A DNA stretch of 42,167 nucleotides from Vicinamibacteria bacterium (lineage in GTDB: Bacteria > Acidobacteriota > Vicinamibacteria > Fen-336). The position numbers and the translations under genes were made by a program. The notes beneath the pieces were generated by a model. It was not told the origin of the DNA. It saw only the letters and a list, made by a program, of their open reading frames with translations, and searched no databases. The stretch's first letter is position 1. Every line of letters begins with the position of its first letter. This document shows positions 34,135 through 41,367 of the stretch, piece after piece. The stretch covers positions 1 to 42,167 of the forward strand of contig JAICEW010000013.1 in NCBI GenBank assembly GCA_025923995.1. Direction: 5' to 3'.

Positions 34135-35447
34135 CGAGTGGACGCGTCTTCCATCGGGATGAGGACGGGCGGCGCCAGGTGTCGCCCCTGGCCCAGCGGC
34201 ACGCCCAGGCCGCTCACGGCCACGAGCTCCGCCTCGGACTCGATCCCGGCCGCGATCACGCGGGCGCCGATCTTGGCCGACAGCTCGACGAGCGTCTCCA
34301 GCAGGCTGCGCTGGATGCGGTTGTGGGCGAGCGGGCGCACCAGGGACACGTCGAACTTGAGGTAGTCCGGCTCCATCTCCACCAGCGCCTGCAGGCTCGC
34401 GTAGCCCGCGCCGGTGTCGTCGATCGCGACCTTGAAGCCCTCCTGCTTGAGCCGGCGCACCACGCGCTGGTAGCGCCGCCGCTCCTCCATCGAGAAGCCG
34501 CCCGTGATCTCCAGCACCACGTCGCCGTGGGCCAGGCCCTGCGCGTCCACCTGCCGGATGAAGGCCTCGCCGGCGACCGCCTCGTCGAGCAGCGCGCGCG
34601 CCGAGGTGTTGAGGAAGAGCTTCACGCCCGGACGCAGGTGGCGGAACGCGGAGCGCAGCGACCGCCGGCGGCACAGCCGCTCCAGCTCCAGCAGGCGCCC
34701 GAACCGCGAGGCCAGCGCGAAGAGGCGCTCGCCGTCCTCGAAGGGGCCTCCGGCCGGGCCGCGGCTGAAGACCTCGTGGCCCACCGCGTGCCGGCCCGAG
34801 AGGTCCACGATCGGCTGGAAGAGCGTGACCACGCCGCCGGCCAGGATCTCTTCCAGCCCCTGCGAGCGCCGCTCCGCCTCCGCGGTGTGCTCGCGCAGCG
34901 TCTGGAACATGGCCTCGTCCAGCGCGCGATGCAGCGAGCGCTCGGTGCGCAGCATGGGATCGCGGTACAGGAACGAGTGGCCCAGCCGGAAGGAGGGCAG
35001 CGGCCCCGGCTCCGGGCGCAGCTTCCGCAGCGCACCATGGACCTGCTCGCGCAGCCGGTGCAGCCGCGTGTCCGCGCTGGGAGCGTCGGTGCCGCCCTGG
35101 TCGCCGCGCAGGAACACGAGGAACTTGTCGCTGCCCACGCTCAGGAGGGAGACGATGTCGCGGGGCCCCAGCCCGCCCTCCACCTTGAGCGACAGCAGCG
35201 CGCGACCCATCAGCACGACCGGGTCCGCCTCGCGGGCCGGGTCGGCCGGGGCGTTGTCGGGCCGCGCGAGGTCCAGGTAGACGAGGCCCGCCGTGCCGCG
35301 CTCCTCGGTCAGGCGGCGCACGTCGTCGAGCACCGCCGCCAGCGTGGGCAGGCCGGTGGCTCCGTCGACCACGTGCGCGCGGAAGCGCAGCCACTCGGCC
35401 TGCAGCCGTTCGTGGTCCGCTTCCACCGAGGTCTCCGGCTTGAGCAT
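34131..35447 (-). CDS. EAL-domain protein, predicted catalytically inactive
   Basis: This 438-residue protein has a degenerate N-terminal GGDEF-like region (VGSDKFLVFLRG, about residue 104, in place of GGDEF) and a C-terminal EAL fold (about 200-425). Several catalytic positions remain: E225 (in HEVFSRG rather than EAL), N280, E313, D343-D344, K364 and Q420. The Glu in the usual AEG(V/I)E loop is Ala here (IAAGIESE, A400); that Glu is the general base in RocR. It may therefore bind c-di-GMP or its partner without cutting. It lies 25 nt after the response regulator and overlaps the active EAL gene. AGAGG precedes the ATG. Confidence 0.87.
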   Translation of the reverse strand: MLKPETSVEADHERLQAEWLRFRAHVVDGATGLPTLAAVLDDVRRLTEERGTAGLVYLDLARPDNAPADPAREADPVVLMGRALLSLKVEGGLGPRDIVSLLSVGSDKFLVFLRGDQGGTDAPSADTRLHRLREQVHGALRKLRPEPGPLPSFRLGHSFLYRDPMLRTERSLHRALDEAMFQTLREHTAEAERRSQGLEEILAGGVVTLFQPIVDLSGRHAVGHEVFSRGPAGGPFEDGERLFALASRFGRLLELERLCRRRSLRSAFRHLRPGVKLFLNTSARALLDEAVAGEAFIRQVDAQGLAHGDVVLEITGGFSMEERRRYQRVVRRLKQEGFKVAIDDTGAGYASLQALVEMEPDYLKFDVSLVRPLAHNRIQRSLLETLVELSAKIGARVIAAGIESEAELVAVSGLGVPLGQGRHLAPPVLIPMEDASTR

Positions 35448-35472
35448 CTGGGGCGCCTCTAGAGACCGCGCG

Positions 35473-35850
35473 TCAGGCGCGGGGGACCTGCGCGAAGATG
35501 GCCTCGATCTTGCCGAGCAGCTCCGTCAGGGAGAACGGCTTGCAGATGTAGTCGATGGCCCCCTCCTGCAGTCCCTGGACGCGGTCCTTGGCCTCGGTGC
35601 GTGCCGAGAGCATGGCCACGGGGATGCGCCGCGTGTCGTCGTCGACGCGCAGCAGCTTGAGCACCTCCCAGCCGTCCATCTGCGGCATCATGATGTCGAG
35701 CAGCACCAGGTCGGGCTTGTCGATCTGCGCGCGCGTCAGCGCCTCGTGGCCACCGGACGCGGTCGTCACCTGGTAGCCCTTCTCCCGGAGCACCATCTCC
35801 AGGAAGTGCAGGATGTCGTCTTCGTCGTCCACCACCAGGATCTTCTTCAT
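35473..35850 (-). CDS. Single-domain response regulator (CheY-like)
   Basis: This 125-residue receiver domain stands alone. It has the acidic pocket D8-D9 (VVDDEDD), phosphoacceptor D52 (LVLLDIMMPQMDG), S82 (MLSAR) and K104 (CKPFS), so it should accept phosphate. With no output domain it probably acts through protein contact. Its ATG overlaps the stop of the hybrid kinase (ATGA), making that kinase its likely phosphodonor; downstream targets may be the two EAL proteins in the same operon. Confidence 0.92.
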   Translation of the reverse strand: MKKILVVDDEDDILHFLEMVLREKGYQVTTASGGHEALTRAQIDKPDLVLLDIMMPQMDGWEVLKLLRVDDDTRRIPVAMLSARTEAKDRVQGLQEGAIDYICKPFSLTELLGKIEAIFAQVPRA

Positions 35851-38171
35851 AGGCTCGCCTGCTGCGCCCTCCCCGCGGTTCCCAGGTGCCGACGCACCTC
35901 CGTCATCAGCTCGCGCACGTCGAACGGCTTGCTCATGTACTTGCGCGCGCCCATCTCCAGCACGCGGCGCACGTCGGCGTCGTCGCCCCGGCCGGAGAGG
36001 ATGAGCACCGGCACGGGCGTGGCACCGCGGCCCAGCGCCTCCAGCACGTCGAACCCCGACAGCTCCGGCATCATGAGGTCCAGGATCACGAGCGCGGGAT
36101 GGCGCCGCTCGATCGCGTCCAGCGCCTGGCGCCCGTCGTGCGCCACCACGGTTCGGAAGCCCTCGACCCGCAGCGTGTCCCGCACCAGCTCGGCGGTGTC
36201 GAGGTCGTCGTCCACCACCAGCACCGTGGGCTCGGCGTCGGGGTGGCCGGCCAGCACGCGCCGCACGCTCGCCGCCAGCGTGGCGCGCTCCACCGGCTTC
36301 ACCAGGTGCTCGGCCGCGCCCAGCGTGAGGGCCTTCACCGCGTCCTTCAGCACCGACACCACCAGCACCGGGATGTGCCGCGTGGCCTGCTCGCGCTTGA
36401 GCGAGGCCAGCAGGTCCAGCCCGGAGCGGTCGGGCAGCATGATGTCGAGCAGGATCACGTCGGGATGGCGCGCGGCGGCCAGCGCCGCCCCTTCCTCCGC
36501 GCTGGCGGCGGTGAGCACGGCCAGCCCCTCCTGCATCAGGTCCGCGCTCACGCGGCGGGTCAGCTCGACGTCGTCGTCCACCACCAGCACCAGGCCCTCT
36601 TCGGTGCGGTCGCGGGCGCTGGGCGGAGGCTGGTCCTCCGGCCGCTCGAGCAGGGGCAGCCGGAAGTGGAAGACCGTGCCCTTGCCCTCCTCGCTCTCCA
36701 CGTGGATGGCCGCCCCGTGGGCGTCGAGGATGCTCTTGACGATGGCCAGCCCCAGGCCGACGCCGCCGAAGCGGCGGGTGGTGGTGCCGTCCACCTGGTG
36801 GAACCGGTTGAAGATCTTGCTGATCTGGTCGCGCGGGATCCCGATGCCGCTGTCGCTCACGCGGATCTCCGCGGTCGGCCGCTCGGCCCCCGCCACCCGC
36901 CCCGCGGACACGGTGATGCTGCCGCCCTCGGGCGTGAACTTGATCGCGTTGATCACCAGGTTCTCGATCACGGCGGACAGCTTCTCGCGGTCCGCGATGA
37001 GCGAGGGTATGTCCCCCTCCACCGCGCTCAGGAAGCGCAGCCGCTTCTTGTCCAGCTCCGAGCGCACGGTGGTGTGGATCTGCTCGACGAGCGACGCGAT
37101 CGAGAAGCGCTGGAGGTTGAGCGTGATGCGGCCGATGTCCATGCGCGAGAAGTCGAGCAGCGCGCCGATGGTGCGCGAGAGGCGCTCCAGGTTGCGCTGG
37201 ACCACCACCAGCCCCTTCTCCTGCTTGTCGGTGATGTCGCCCAGCTTCCGCTCCAGGATGTAGTCGGTGTAGCCCTTGATGGCCGTGAGCGGCGTGCGCA
37301 GCTCGTGGCTCACGTTGGCCAGCAGGTCCGACTTCATCCGGTCGAGCTCCTTGAGCTCCTCGTTCACGCTGGCCAGCTTCTTGTTCGACTCCTCCAGCTC
37401 GCCGACGTTCTCCTTGAGCCGGGTCGTCATGTGGTTGAAGGCCTCGGCCAGGATCTGCAGCTCGTCGCCCGAGCGGATGTTGAGCCGCCGGTCGAAGTGC
37501 CCTTCCGCCAGCTCCTGCGCGCCCGCGGTCAGCTCCGCCACCGGGCGCGTGATCCGGCGCGCGAGCGCGATGGCCACGCCGACCGCGGCCAGCACCGAGG
37601 CCAGCGTGAGGCCGCCGGTGGTCAGGAGCAGCTGGGAGACCGCCTTGTTCATCTGCCCGTAGGTGACCTGGTAGATGACCGACAGCTCGTGGCGGCCCCA
37701 CTCCTCGAGGTAGGGGGCGATGATCTCGAGCCCCGGCTCCCCGTCGGGGAGGCGGATCTTCAGCACCGTCGGCTCCAGCCGCTTGATCGCGTCGACCCTC
37801 TGCGTCTCCTTGATCAGGCGCGTGGCCGGAGGCTGGCGGGAGACCGCGTCGTCCATGTCGTCCGAGTCGAAGACCACCTCGCCGCTCATGCGCACGATCA
37901 GGATGCGCTCGAGGTCGGGGTTGAGCCGCATCCTGTCCTTGATGAGCTCCCGGAACTTGTAGAAGCCCGACTCGTAGAAGTCGTTGTACGCGCTACAGAT
38001 CGGCGCCTTGGTCAGCTCGGCGAAGTTCAGGGCCTCCTGCTCGATGCGGGTCTTGGTCTTGGAGCGCTGCCACAGCACGAGGTAGAAGCCGTTCAGCGTC
38101 AGGCTCAGCACGATCACCGAGACGATGGCGAGGGCGGTTCGGGTCTGTAGGCTGTTGAGGCGGAGAGCCAT
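35847..38171 (-). CDS. Hybrid sensor histidine kinase with two C-terminal receiver domains
   Basis: This is a 774-residue membrane kinase. Transmembrane helices at about 13-34 and 181-204 flank a periplasmic sensor of about 145 residues. HAMP (204-257) and a short coiled coil lead to HisKA with H289 (NVSHELRTPLTAIKG). The ATPase domain (385-505) has N-box NLVINAIKF, SDSGIGIP and GGVGLGLAIVK. Two receivers follow, with D576 (VILLDIMLPDRSG) and D698 (VILDLMMPELSG), both with the conserved Lys (LVKPVE, MSKPFD). The order allows a phosphorelay to the separate regulator. It is the first gene of a five-gene minus-strand operon. No clear ribosome-binding site precedes the ATG. Confidence 0.94.
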   Translation of the reverse strand: MALRLNSLQTRTALAIVSVIVLSLTLNGFYLVLWQRSKTKTRIEQEALNFAELTKAPICSAYNDFYESGFYKFRELIKDRMRLNPDLERILIVRMSGEVVFDSDDMDDAVSRQPPATRLIKETQRVDAIKRLEPTVLKIRLPDGEPGLEIIAPYLEEWGRHELSVIYQVTYGQMNKAVSQLLLTTGGLTLASVLAAVGVAIALARRITRPVAELTAGAQELAEGHFDRRLNIRSGDELQILAEAFNHMTTRLKENVGELEESNKKLASVNEELKELDRMKSDLLANVSHELRTPLTAIKGYTDYILERKLGDITDKQEKGLVVVQRNLERLSRTIGALLDFSRMDIGRITLNLQRFSIASLVEQIHTTVRSELDKKRLRFLSAVEGDIPSLIADREKLSAVIENLVINAIKFTPEGGSITVSAGRVAGAERPTAEIRVSDSGIGIPRDQISKIFNRFHQVDGTTTRRFGGVGLGLAIVKSILDAHGAAIHVESEEGKGTVFHFRLPLLERPEDQPPPSARDRTEEGLVLVVDDDVELTRRVSADLMQEGLAVLTAASAEEGAALAAARHPDVILLDIMLPDRSGLDLLASLKREQATRHIPVLVVSVLKDAVKALTLGAAEHLVKPVERATLAASVRRVLAGHPDAEPTVLVVDDDLDTAELVRDTLRVEGFRTVVAHDGRQALDAIERRHPALVILDLMMPELSGFDVLEALGRGATPVPVLILSGRGDDADVRRVLEMGARKYMSKPFDVRELMTEVRRHLGTAGRAQQASL

Positions 38172-38267
38172 GTAGGAGCCGCCGGATCACGCCCGAAAGG
38201 AGTCCCGGGCCGGAATGCCTTGCTCCCAGCTTCCGGACGAGGGCGGGTCTCCCCGGGAGGTGCAGCG

Positions 38268-38295
38268 ATCATAGCCGAGCCGGGGGGCAATGCAA
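38268..38295 (-). promoter_or_regulatory. Candidate promoter for the histidine kinase/c-di-GMP operon
   Basis: Read on the minus strand, TTGCAT (38295-38290) and TATGAT (38273-38268) are 16 nt apart. The -10 matches 5 of 6 consensus bases; the -35 keeps only TTG. It lies in the 262-nt divergent gap between the kinase gene and the MshEN-like gene, about 95 nt before the kinase ATG. The rest of this gap holds no gene that I can support. Confidence 0.45.
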
Positions 38296-38330
38296 CCACC
38301 GGAGGCGGTAAGCGCGTGCAGCGAGCGGAC

Positions 38331-38360
38331 TTCGCCGCGCGGGCGGGCGCGCGATACAAT
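38331..38360 (+). promoter_or_regulatory. Candidate promoter for the MshEN-like gene
   Basis: TACAAT at 38355-38360 matches 5 of 6 bases of the -10 consensus. The best -35 is a weak TTCGCC at 38331-38336, 18 nt upstream. Predicted transcription begins near 38367, about 67 nt before the TTG start. With the minus-strand candidate at 38268-38295 it forms a divergent promoter pair within 100 bp, which would allow joint control. Confidence 0.4.
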
Positions 38361-38433
38361 ACGCGGCCGGCCCGACCCGTCACCCGCGCCGTCACGATCG
38401 ACCTCGAGCCTCCGGAGAACTAGGAACAGCCGC

Positions 38434-39447
38434 TTGCCCATCCTCGCCCGCATCCTCAAGGACCGGGGCATCGTCACCGAGCGCCAGCTCCAGGAGGCGA
38501 TCCAGCACCAGGTGCTCTACGGCGGGAGGCTGGGGACCAGCCTCTACGAGCTGGGCTTCATCACCGAGGACCGCCTGCAGGAGGCGCTGGCGCGCGCGCA
38601 CGGCGTGCCGGGCATCTCGGTCGACCTGCGCGAGGTGCAGCCGGAGGCGGTGGCCGCCCTGCCGAAGGCGCTGGCCGCGAAGCACAAAGTGTTTCCGTAT
38701 CGACTGCGCGGCAAGACCCTCACGCTGCTCATGGTCGACCCCAACGACCATTCGACGGTCGCGCGCATCGGGTACTCGCAGGGCTTCATCATCCGGACCG
38801 CTGTCATCCCCGAGTTCCGCATGATCCAGCTGCTGCGCGACTACTACGGGGTCGACGAGCGTTGGCGCTTCACGGACACGCACCGGCCGTCGGCCGCGAC
38901 CGTGAAGCGCGACGCGCCGACGGGCGCGACCGCGGCCGCGCGCCTGGACGACGCCGTCACGCGGGACGAGGTGGTGGAGGCCCTGCTCGCGGTCTGCCAG
39001 CGCTTCTTCCGCCGGGTGCTGTTCTTCATCGTGAAGGAGCCGTGGGTGCTGGGCTGGAGCGGGGCGGGCGAGGGCGTGGACCGTCCGCTCGTCTCGTCGC
39101 TGCGGGTGCCGCTCGACCAGCCCTCGATCTTCCGCACCGTGACGCGCGACCGCTCGCTCTTCATCGGCCGGCTCGGTCCCGAGGAGGAGAACCAGCGCTT
39201 CCTGAAGGCGCTGGGCAAGCGGCCGCAGTCCAGCGCGGTGCTGCTCCCCGTGTCGCTGCGCAGCCGGGTCGTGAACCTCGTGTACGGGGACAACGGGGCC
39301 ACGGACCGCGTGCGCGGCGACCTGGGGGAGCTCATGGTCCTGTTGCAGAAGGTGCCGCGCGCCTACCTGCGCATCATCCGCAAGCGCGTCGCCGACGCGC
39401 GGGCGCTGGTGGGCGAGGAGCCGGAACACGTCGAAAGGAACGACTGA
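38434..39447 (+). CDS. MshEN-like (GspE N-terminal type) domain protein without ATPase
   Basis: This 337-residue protein starts at TTG 38434, with AGGAA 7 nt upstream. Residues 1-135 resemble the MshEN/T2SSE N-terminal domain, which in MshE binds c-di-GMP through two RLGxxLxxxG...L...L..Q motifs. Here motif 1 has ILARILKDRG (no Arg-Leu-Gly, final Q26 kept). Motif 2 has R32-L33-G34, G41, L48 and L52 but Ala at the final Gln position. Binding is therefore uncertain. Residues about 175-337 look GAF-like (FFIVKEPWVLGW, SSAVLLPVSLRSRVVNLVYGDN). There is no Walker ATPase. It is divergent from the c-di-GMP operon. Confidence 0.75.
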   Translation: MPILARILKDRGIVTERQLQEAIQHQVLYGGRLGTSLYELGFITEDRLQEALARAHGVPGISVDLREVQPEAVAALPKALAAKHKVFPYRLRGKTLTLLMVDPNDHSTVARIGYSQGFIIRTAVIPEFRMIQLLRDYYGVDERWRFTDTHRPSAATVKRDAPTGATAAARLDDAVTRDEVVEALLAVCQRFFRRVLFFIVKEPWVLGWSGAGEGVDRPLVSSLRVPLDQPSIFRTVTRDRSLFIGRLGPEEENQRFLKALGKRPQSSAVLLPVSLRSRVVNLVYGDNGATDRVRGDLGELMVLLQKVPRAYLRIIRKRVADARALVGEEPEHVERND

Positions 39448-39558
39448 ATGATCGAGAGGCAGAGGGAGATCCGCCGTCGCCGCAAGCGCAAGGAGAAGGC
39501 CCAGAAGGCCCGCAAGAAGGACGCCATCGCGGCCGCGAAGAAGCCCGCCAAGCGCTGA
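39448..39558 (+). CDS. 36-residue Lys/Arg-rich microprotein
   Basis: This short frame starts with ATG directly after the MshEN-like stop (no gap) and has an AAGGA site 8 nt upstream. The product has nine Arg and nine Lys in 36 residues (MIERQREIRRRRKRKEKAQ...AKKPAKR) and should be helical at the start. It could bind nucleic acid, acidic protein or membrane phosphates. The good ribosome-binding site and coupled position support a real gene. No family is recognised, and it is too short for certainty. Confidence 0.55.
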   Translation: MIERQREIRRRRKRKEKAQKARKKDAIAAAKKPAKR

Positions 39559-39582
39559 CGGGCGGCCGTCGACGGGCGGCCG

Positions 39583-39870
39583 TCAGCCCGACCAGCGCGC
39601 CAGGGCGTACAGCACGCCGATGAGCCCGAGCGTGATGGCCGTCGACCAGACGAGCCACGTCCGCAGCCTCGTCTGGTCGGCCGGGCTCCAGGGCACCTCG
39701 ACCACGCGGCGGGTCTCGGGCCGGCCCGTCACCTCCACCTCGAAGGTGCGGCGCCCGCTCGAGGCGTCGCGGGCGCGTCCCCGCACGAGGGCCCCGCACG
39801 AAGGACAGCGTGAGACGAACCGCGGCGTGCCGGGCAGGGCGGCCGCGCATCCGGGGCAGGGGAAGGTCAC
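39583..39870 (-). CDS. Zinc-ribbon protein with C-terminal membrane anchor
   Basis: This 95-residue protein starts at GTG 39870. Residues 1-30 form a treble-type zinc ribbon (PCPGC...SRCPSCGALVRGR, with C5, C8, C22 and C25). A linker rich in charged residues and a C-terminal hydrophobic helix (WLVWSTAITLGLIGVLYAL, about 73-91) follow, so it is probably a tail-anchored or single-span membrane protein. Its start codon is only 9 bp from the divergent MFS start. Function unknown; the cysteine spacing and the membrane tail support a real gene. Confidence 0.6.
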   Translation of the reverse strand: MTFPCPGCAAALPGTPRFVSRCPSCGALVRGRARDASSGRRTFEVEVTGRPETRRVVEVPWSPADQTRLRTWLVWSTAITLGLIGVLYALARWSG

Positions 39871-39879
39871 GCGACCAGT

Positions 39880-41091
39880 ATGAACGCGCCGGGGTTCCTC
39901 CAGGCATTCAGGCACCGCGACTACCGCCTGCTCTGGACCGGCGCCTTCCTGAGCAGCCTGGGCACCTGGACCCAGGACGTCGCGCTGGCGTGGCTCATCC
40001 ACACGCGGATGGGCGACCCCTTCTACCTGGGGCTGCGCAGCTTCGCCGCCGACGCGCCGCTCGTCGCCTTCATGCTCGTGGGCGGCGCGGTCGCGGACCG
40101 CGTCGACCGCCGCCACATCCTCCTCACGTCGCAGATCCTGCAGATGACGTTCGCGGCGACGCTGGGGACGCTCTACGTCCTGGGCCACCTGGGCATCGTC
40201 CCCATCCTGGTCCTGGCGTTCCTCACGGGCCTCGCGCAGTCGCAATCGGCGCCGACCTACCAGGCCGTGCTCACGAGCGTCGTGCCGCCCGCGCAGATCC
40301 CGAACGCGGTCGCGCTCAACTCGCTCCAGTTCAACCTCTCGCGCATGGTGGGGCCCGTCATCGCGGGGGTGCTGCTGGCGCGCGGAGGGACGACCGCCTG
40401 CTTCGTGGTGAACGTGGTCTCGTTCCTGGCGGTGATCGTGGCCATCTGGCGGATCGACCTCCCGCCGCCGCCCGCCCCCGCCGAGAAGCAGACGCTGGCC
40501 CGCAGCCTGGGCGATGGGCTGCGATTCGTGTGGGAGAGCCCGCGGCTGCGGGTCCTCACCATCCTGGCCGCGGCGGCGAGCTTCCTCGGGTTCCCGCTGG
40601 TCACGTACCTGCCGGTGATCGCGGGCGACGTGCTGCACACGGGCGCGGGGGGCTACAGCCTGCTGCTCTCGAGCTTCGGCGCCGGCGCCATCGTCGGCGC
40701 CGTGGCCACCGCCCAGCGGGGACAGGCCGCCGGACGCGGCCGCCTGCTGCTCCTGGCGTTCGTGGTCTACGGCGTGACCACGCTGGCGGCCGCGTTCTCG
40801 CGGCATCAATACCTCTCGATGGCGCTGCTCTTCGTGGCGGGCATCGCGGTGGTCACGGCCTACTCGACGCTGAACTCGCTCGTGCAGGAGAACGCGCCGG
40901 CTGCGATGAAGGGCCGCGTGCTTTCCATCTACGGGCTGGCGTTCCGGGGCGGCCAGCCCCTGGGCGGCCTGCTGGCCGGGCTGCTGGTGCGCGCGCTGGG
41001 CCCCTCGATCGTGGTCGGCGGGTTCACGCTGCTGCTGGCCGTGATCGCGGGCCTCATGCTCCGCCGGAGCGCGGAAATGAAGACCCTCTAG
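39880..41091 (+). CDS. MFS exporter (EntS/MFS_3-like)
   Basis: This 403-residue inner-membrane transporter should have about 12 helices. The N-terminal FLQAFRHRDYRLLWTGAFLSSLGTWTQDVALAWLI is typical of the EntS-like drug/siderophore export branch. The MFS signature loop between helices 2 and 3 is GGAVADRVDRRHIL. Helix 4-5 region QSQSAPTYQAVLTSVVP and the C-terminal ENAPAAMKGRVLSIYGLAFRGGQPLGGL also match the branch. Substrate cannot be told from sequence, and no siderophore genes are nearby. GGGGAAGG lies about 13 nt before the ATG, within the divergent zinc-ribbon gene. Confidence 0.9.
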   Translation: MNAPGFLQAFRHRDYRLLWTGAFLSSLGTWTQDVALAWLIHTRMGDPFYLGLRSFAADAPLVAFMLVGGAVADRVDRRHILLTSQILQMTFAATLGTLYVLGHLGIVPILVLAFLTGLAQSQSAPTYQAVLTSVVPPAQIPNAVALNSLQFNLSRMVGPVIAGVLLARGGTTACFVVNVVSFLAVIVAIWRIDLPPPPAPAEKQTLARSLGDGLRFVWESPRLRVLTILAAAASFLGFPLVTYLPVIAGDVLHTGAGGYSLLLSSFGAGAIVGAVATAQRGQAAGRGRLLLLAFVVYGVTTLAAAFSRHQYLSMALLFVAGIAVVTAYSTLNSLVQENAPAAMKGRVLSIYGLAFRGGQPLGGLLAGLLVRALGPSIVVGGFTLLLAVIAGLMLRRSAEMKTL

Positions 41092-41190
41092 AGGCCTGGT
41101 CTTGCCGGGCCGCCTTGACCGGGCCCGAAAGCGGGGCGTAAGCTCCATCTTGGCTGCCGGGCCACCGGTACGGCGGGCGCAGGAAAGACC

Positions 41191-41367
41191 ATGAGCGATC
41201 CGGTTCGACGCACGTTCTCCCGGCCCGTCGGGACCCTGAGGCGTCCGGGCACGTACCTGGGCTGCCCCCAGTGCGGGCGCCTCCTCAACATCCAGTGGGC
41301 GACCCGCAGCATCGTGTGCTCCTGCGGGGCGCGCATCACCCCCGCCGACAAAGAGAAGCAGGCCTGA
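41191..41367 (+). CDS. 58-residue zinc-ribbon protein
   Basis: This small frame begins at ATG 41191, with AGGAAA just upstream. C25-P-Q-C28 and C43-S-C45 give a four-cysteine zinc-binding site around two short strands (YLGCPQCGRLLNIQWATRSIVCSCGAR). A basic N-terminus precedes it. Such tiny zinc ribbons can bind nucleic acids or proteins; no family is recognised. It lies 99 nt after the MFS gene, with a poor TTGACC-like -35 between them (41115-41120). Its TGA overlaps the presumed start of the following gene. Confidence 0.65.
   Translation: MSDPVRRTFSRPVGTLRRPGTYLGCPQCGRLLNIQWATRSIVCSCGARITPADKEKQA

Noticed and set aside
39559-39582. Repeated GGGCGGCCGTC unit between the microprotein and the zinc-ribbon gene
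   Set aside because: Only two copies of 11 bp; the small palindrome CCGTCGACGG has no T-tract, so neither a repeat array nor a terminator is supported.
41115-41144. Promoter before the 58-residue zinc-ribbon gene (TTGACC, TAAGCT)
   Set aside because: The -10 candidate matches only 3 of 6 bases; read-through from the MFS gene is as likely.
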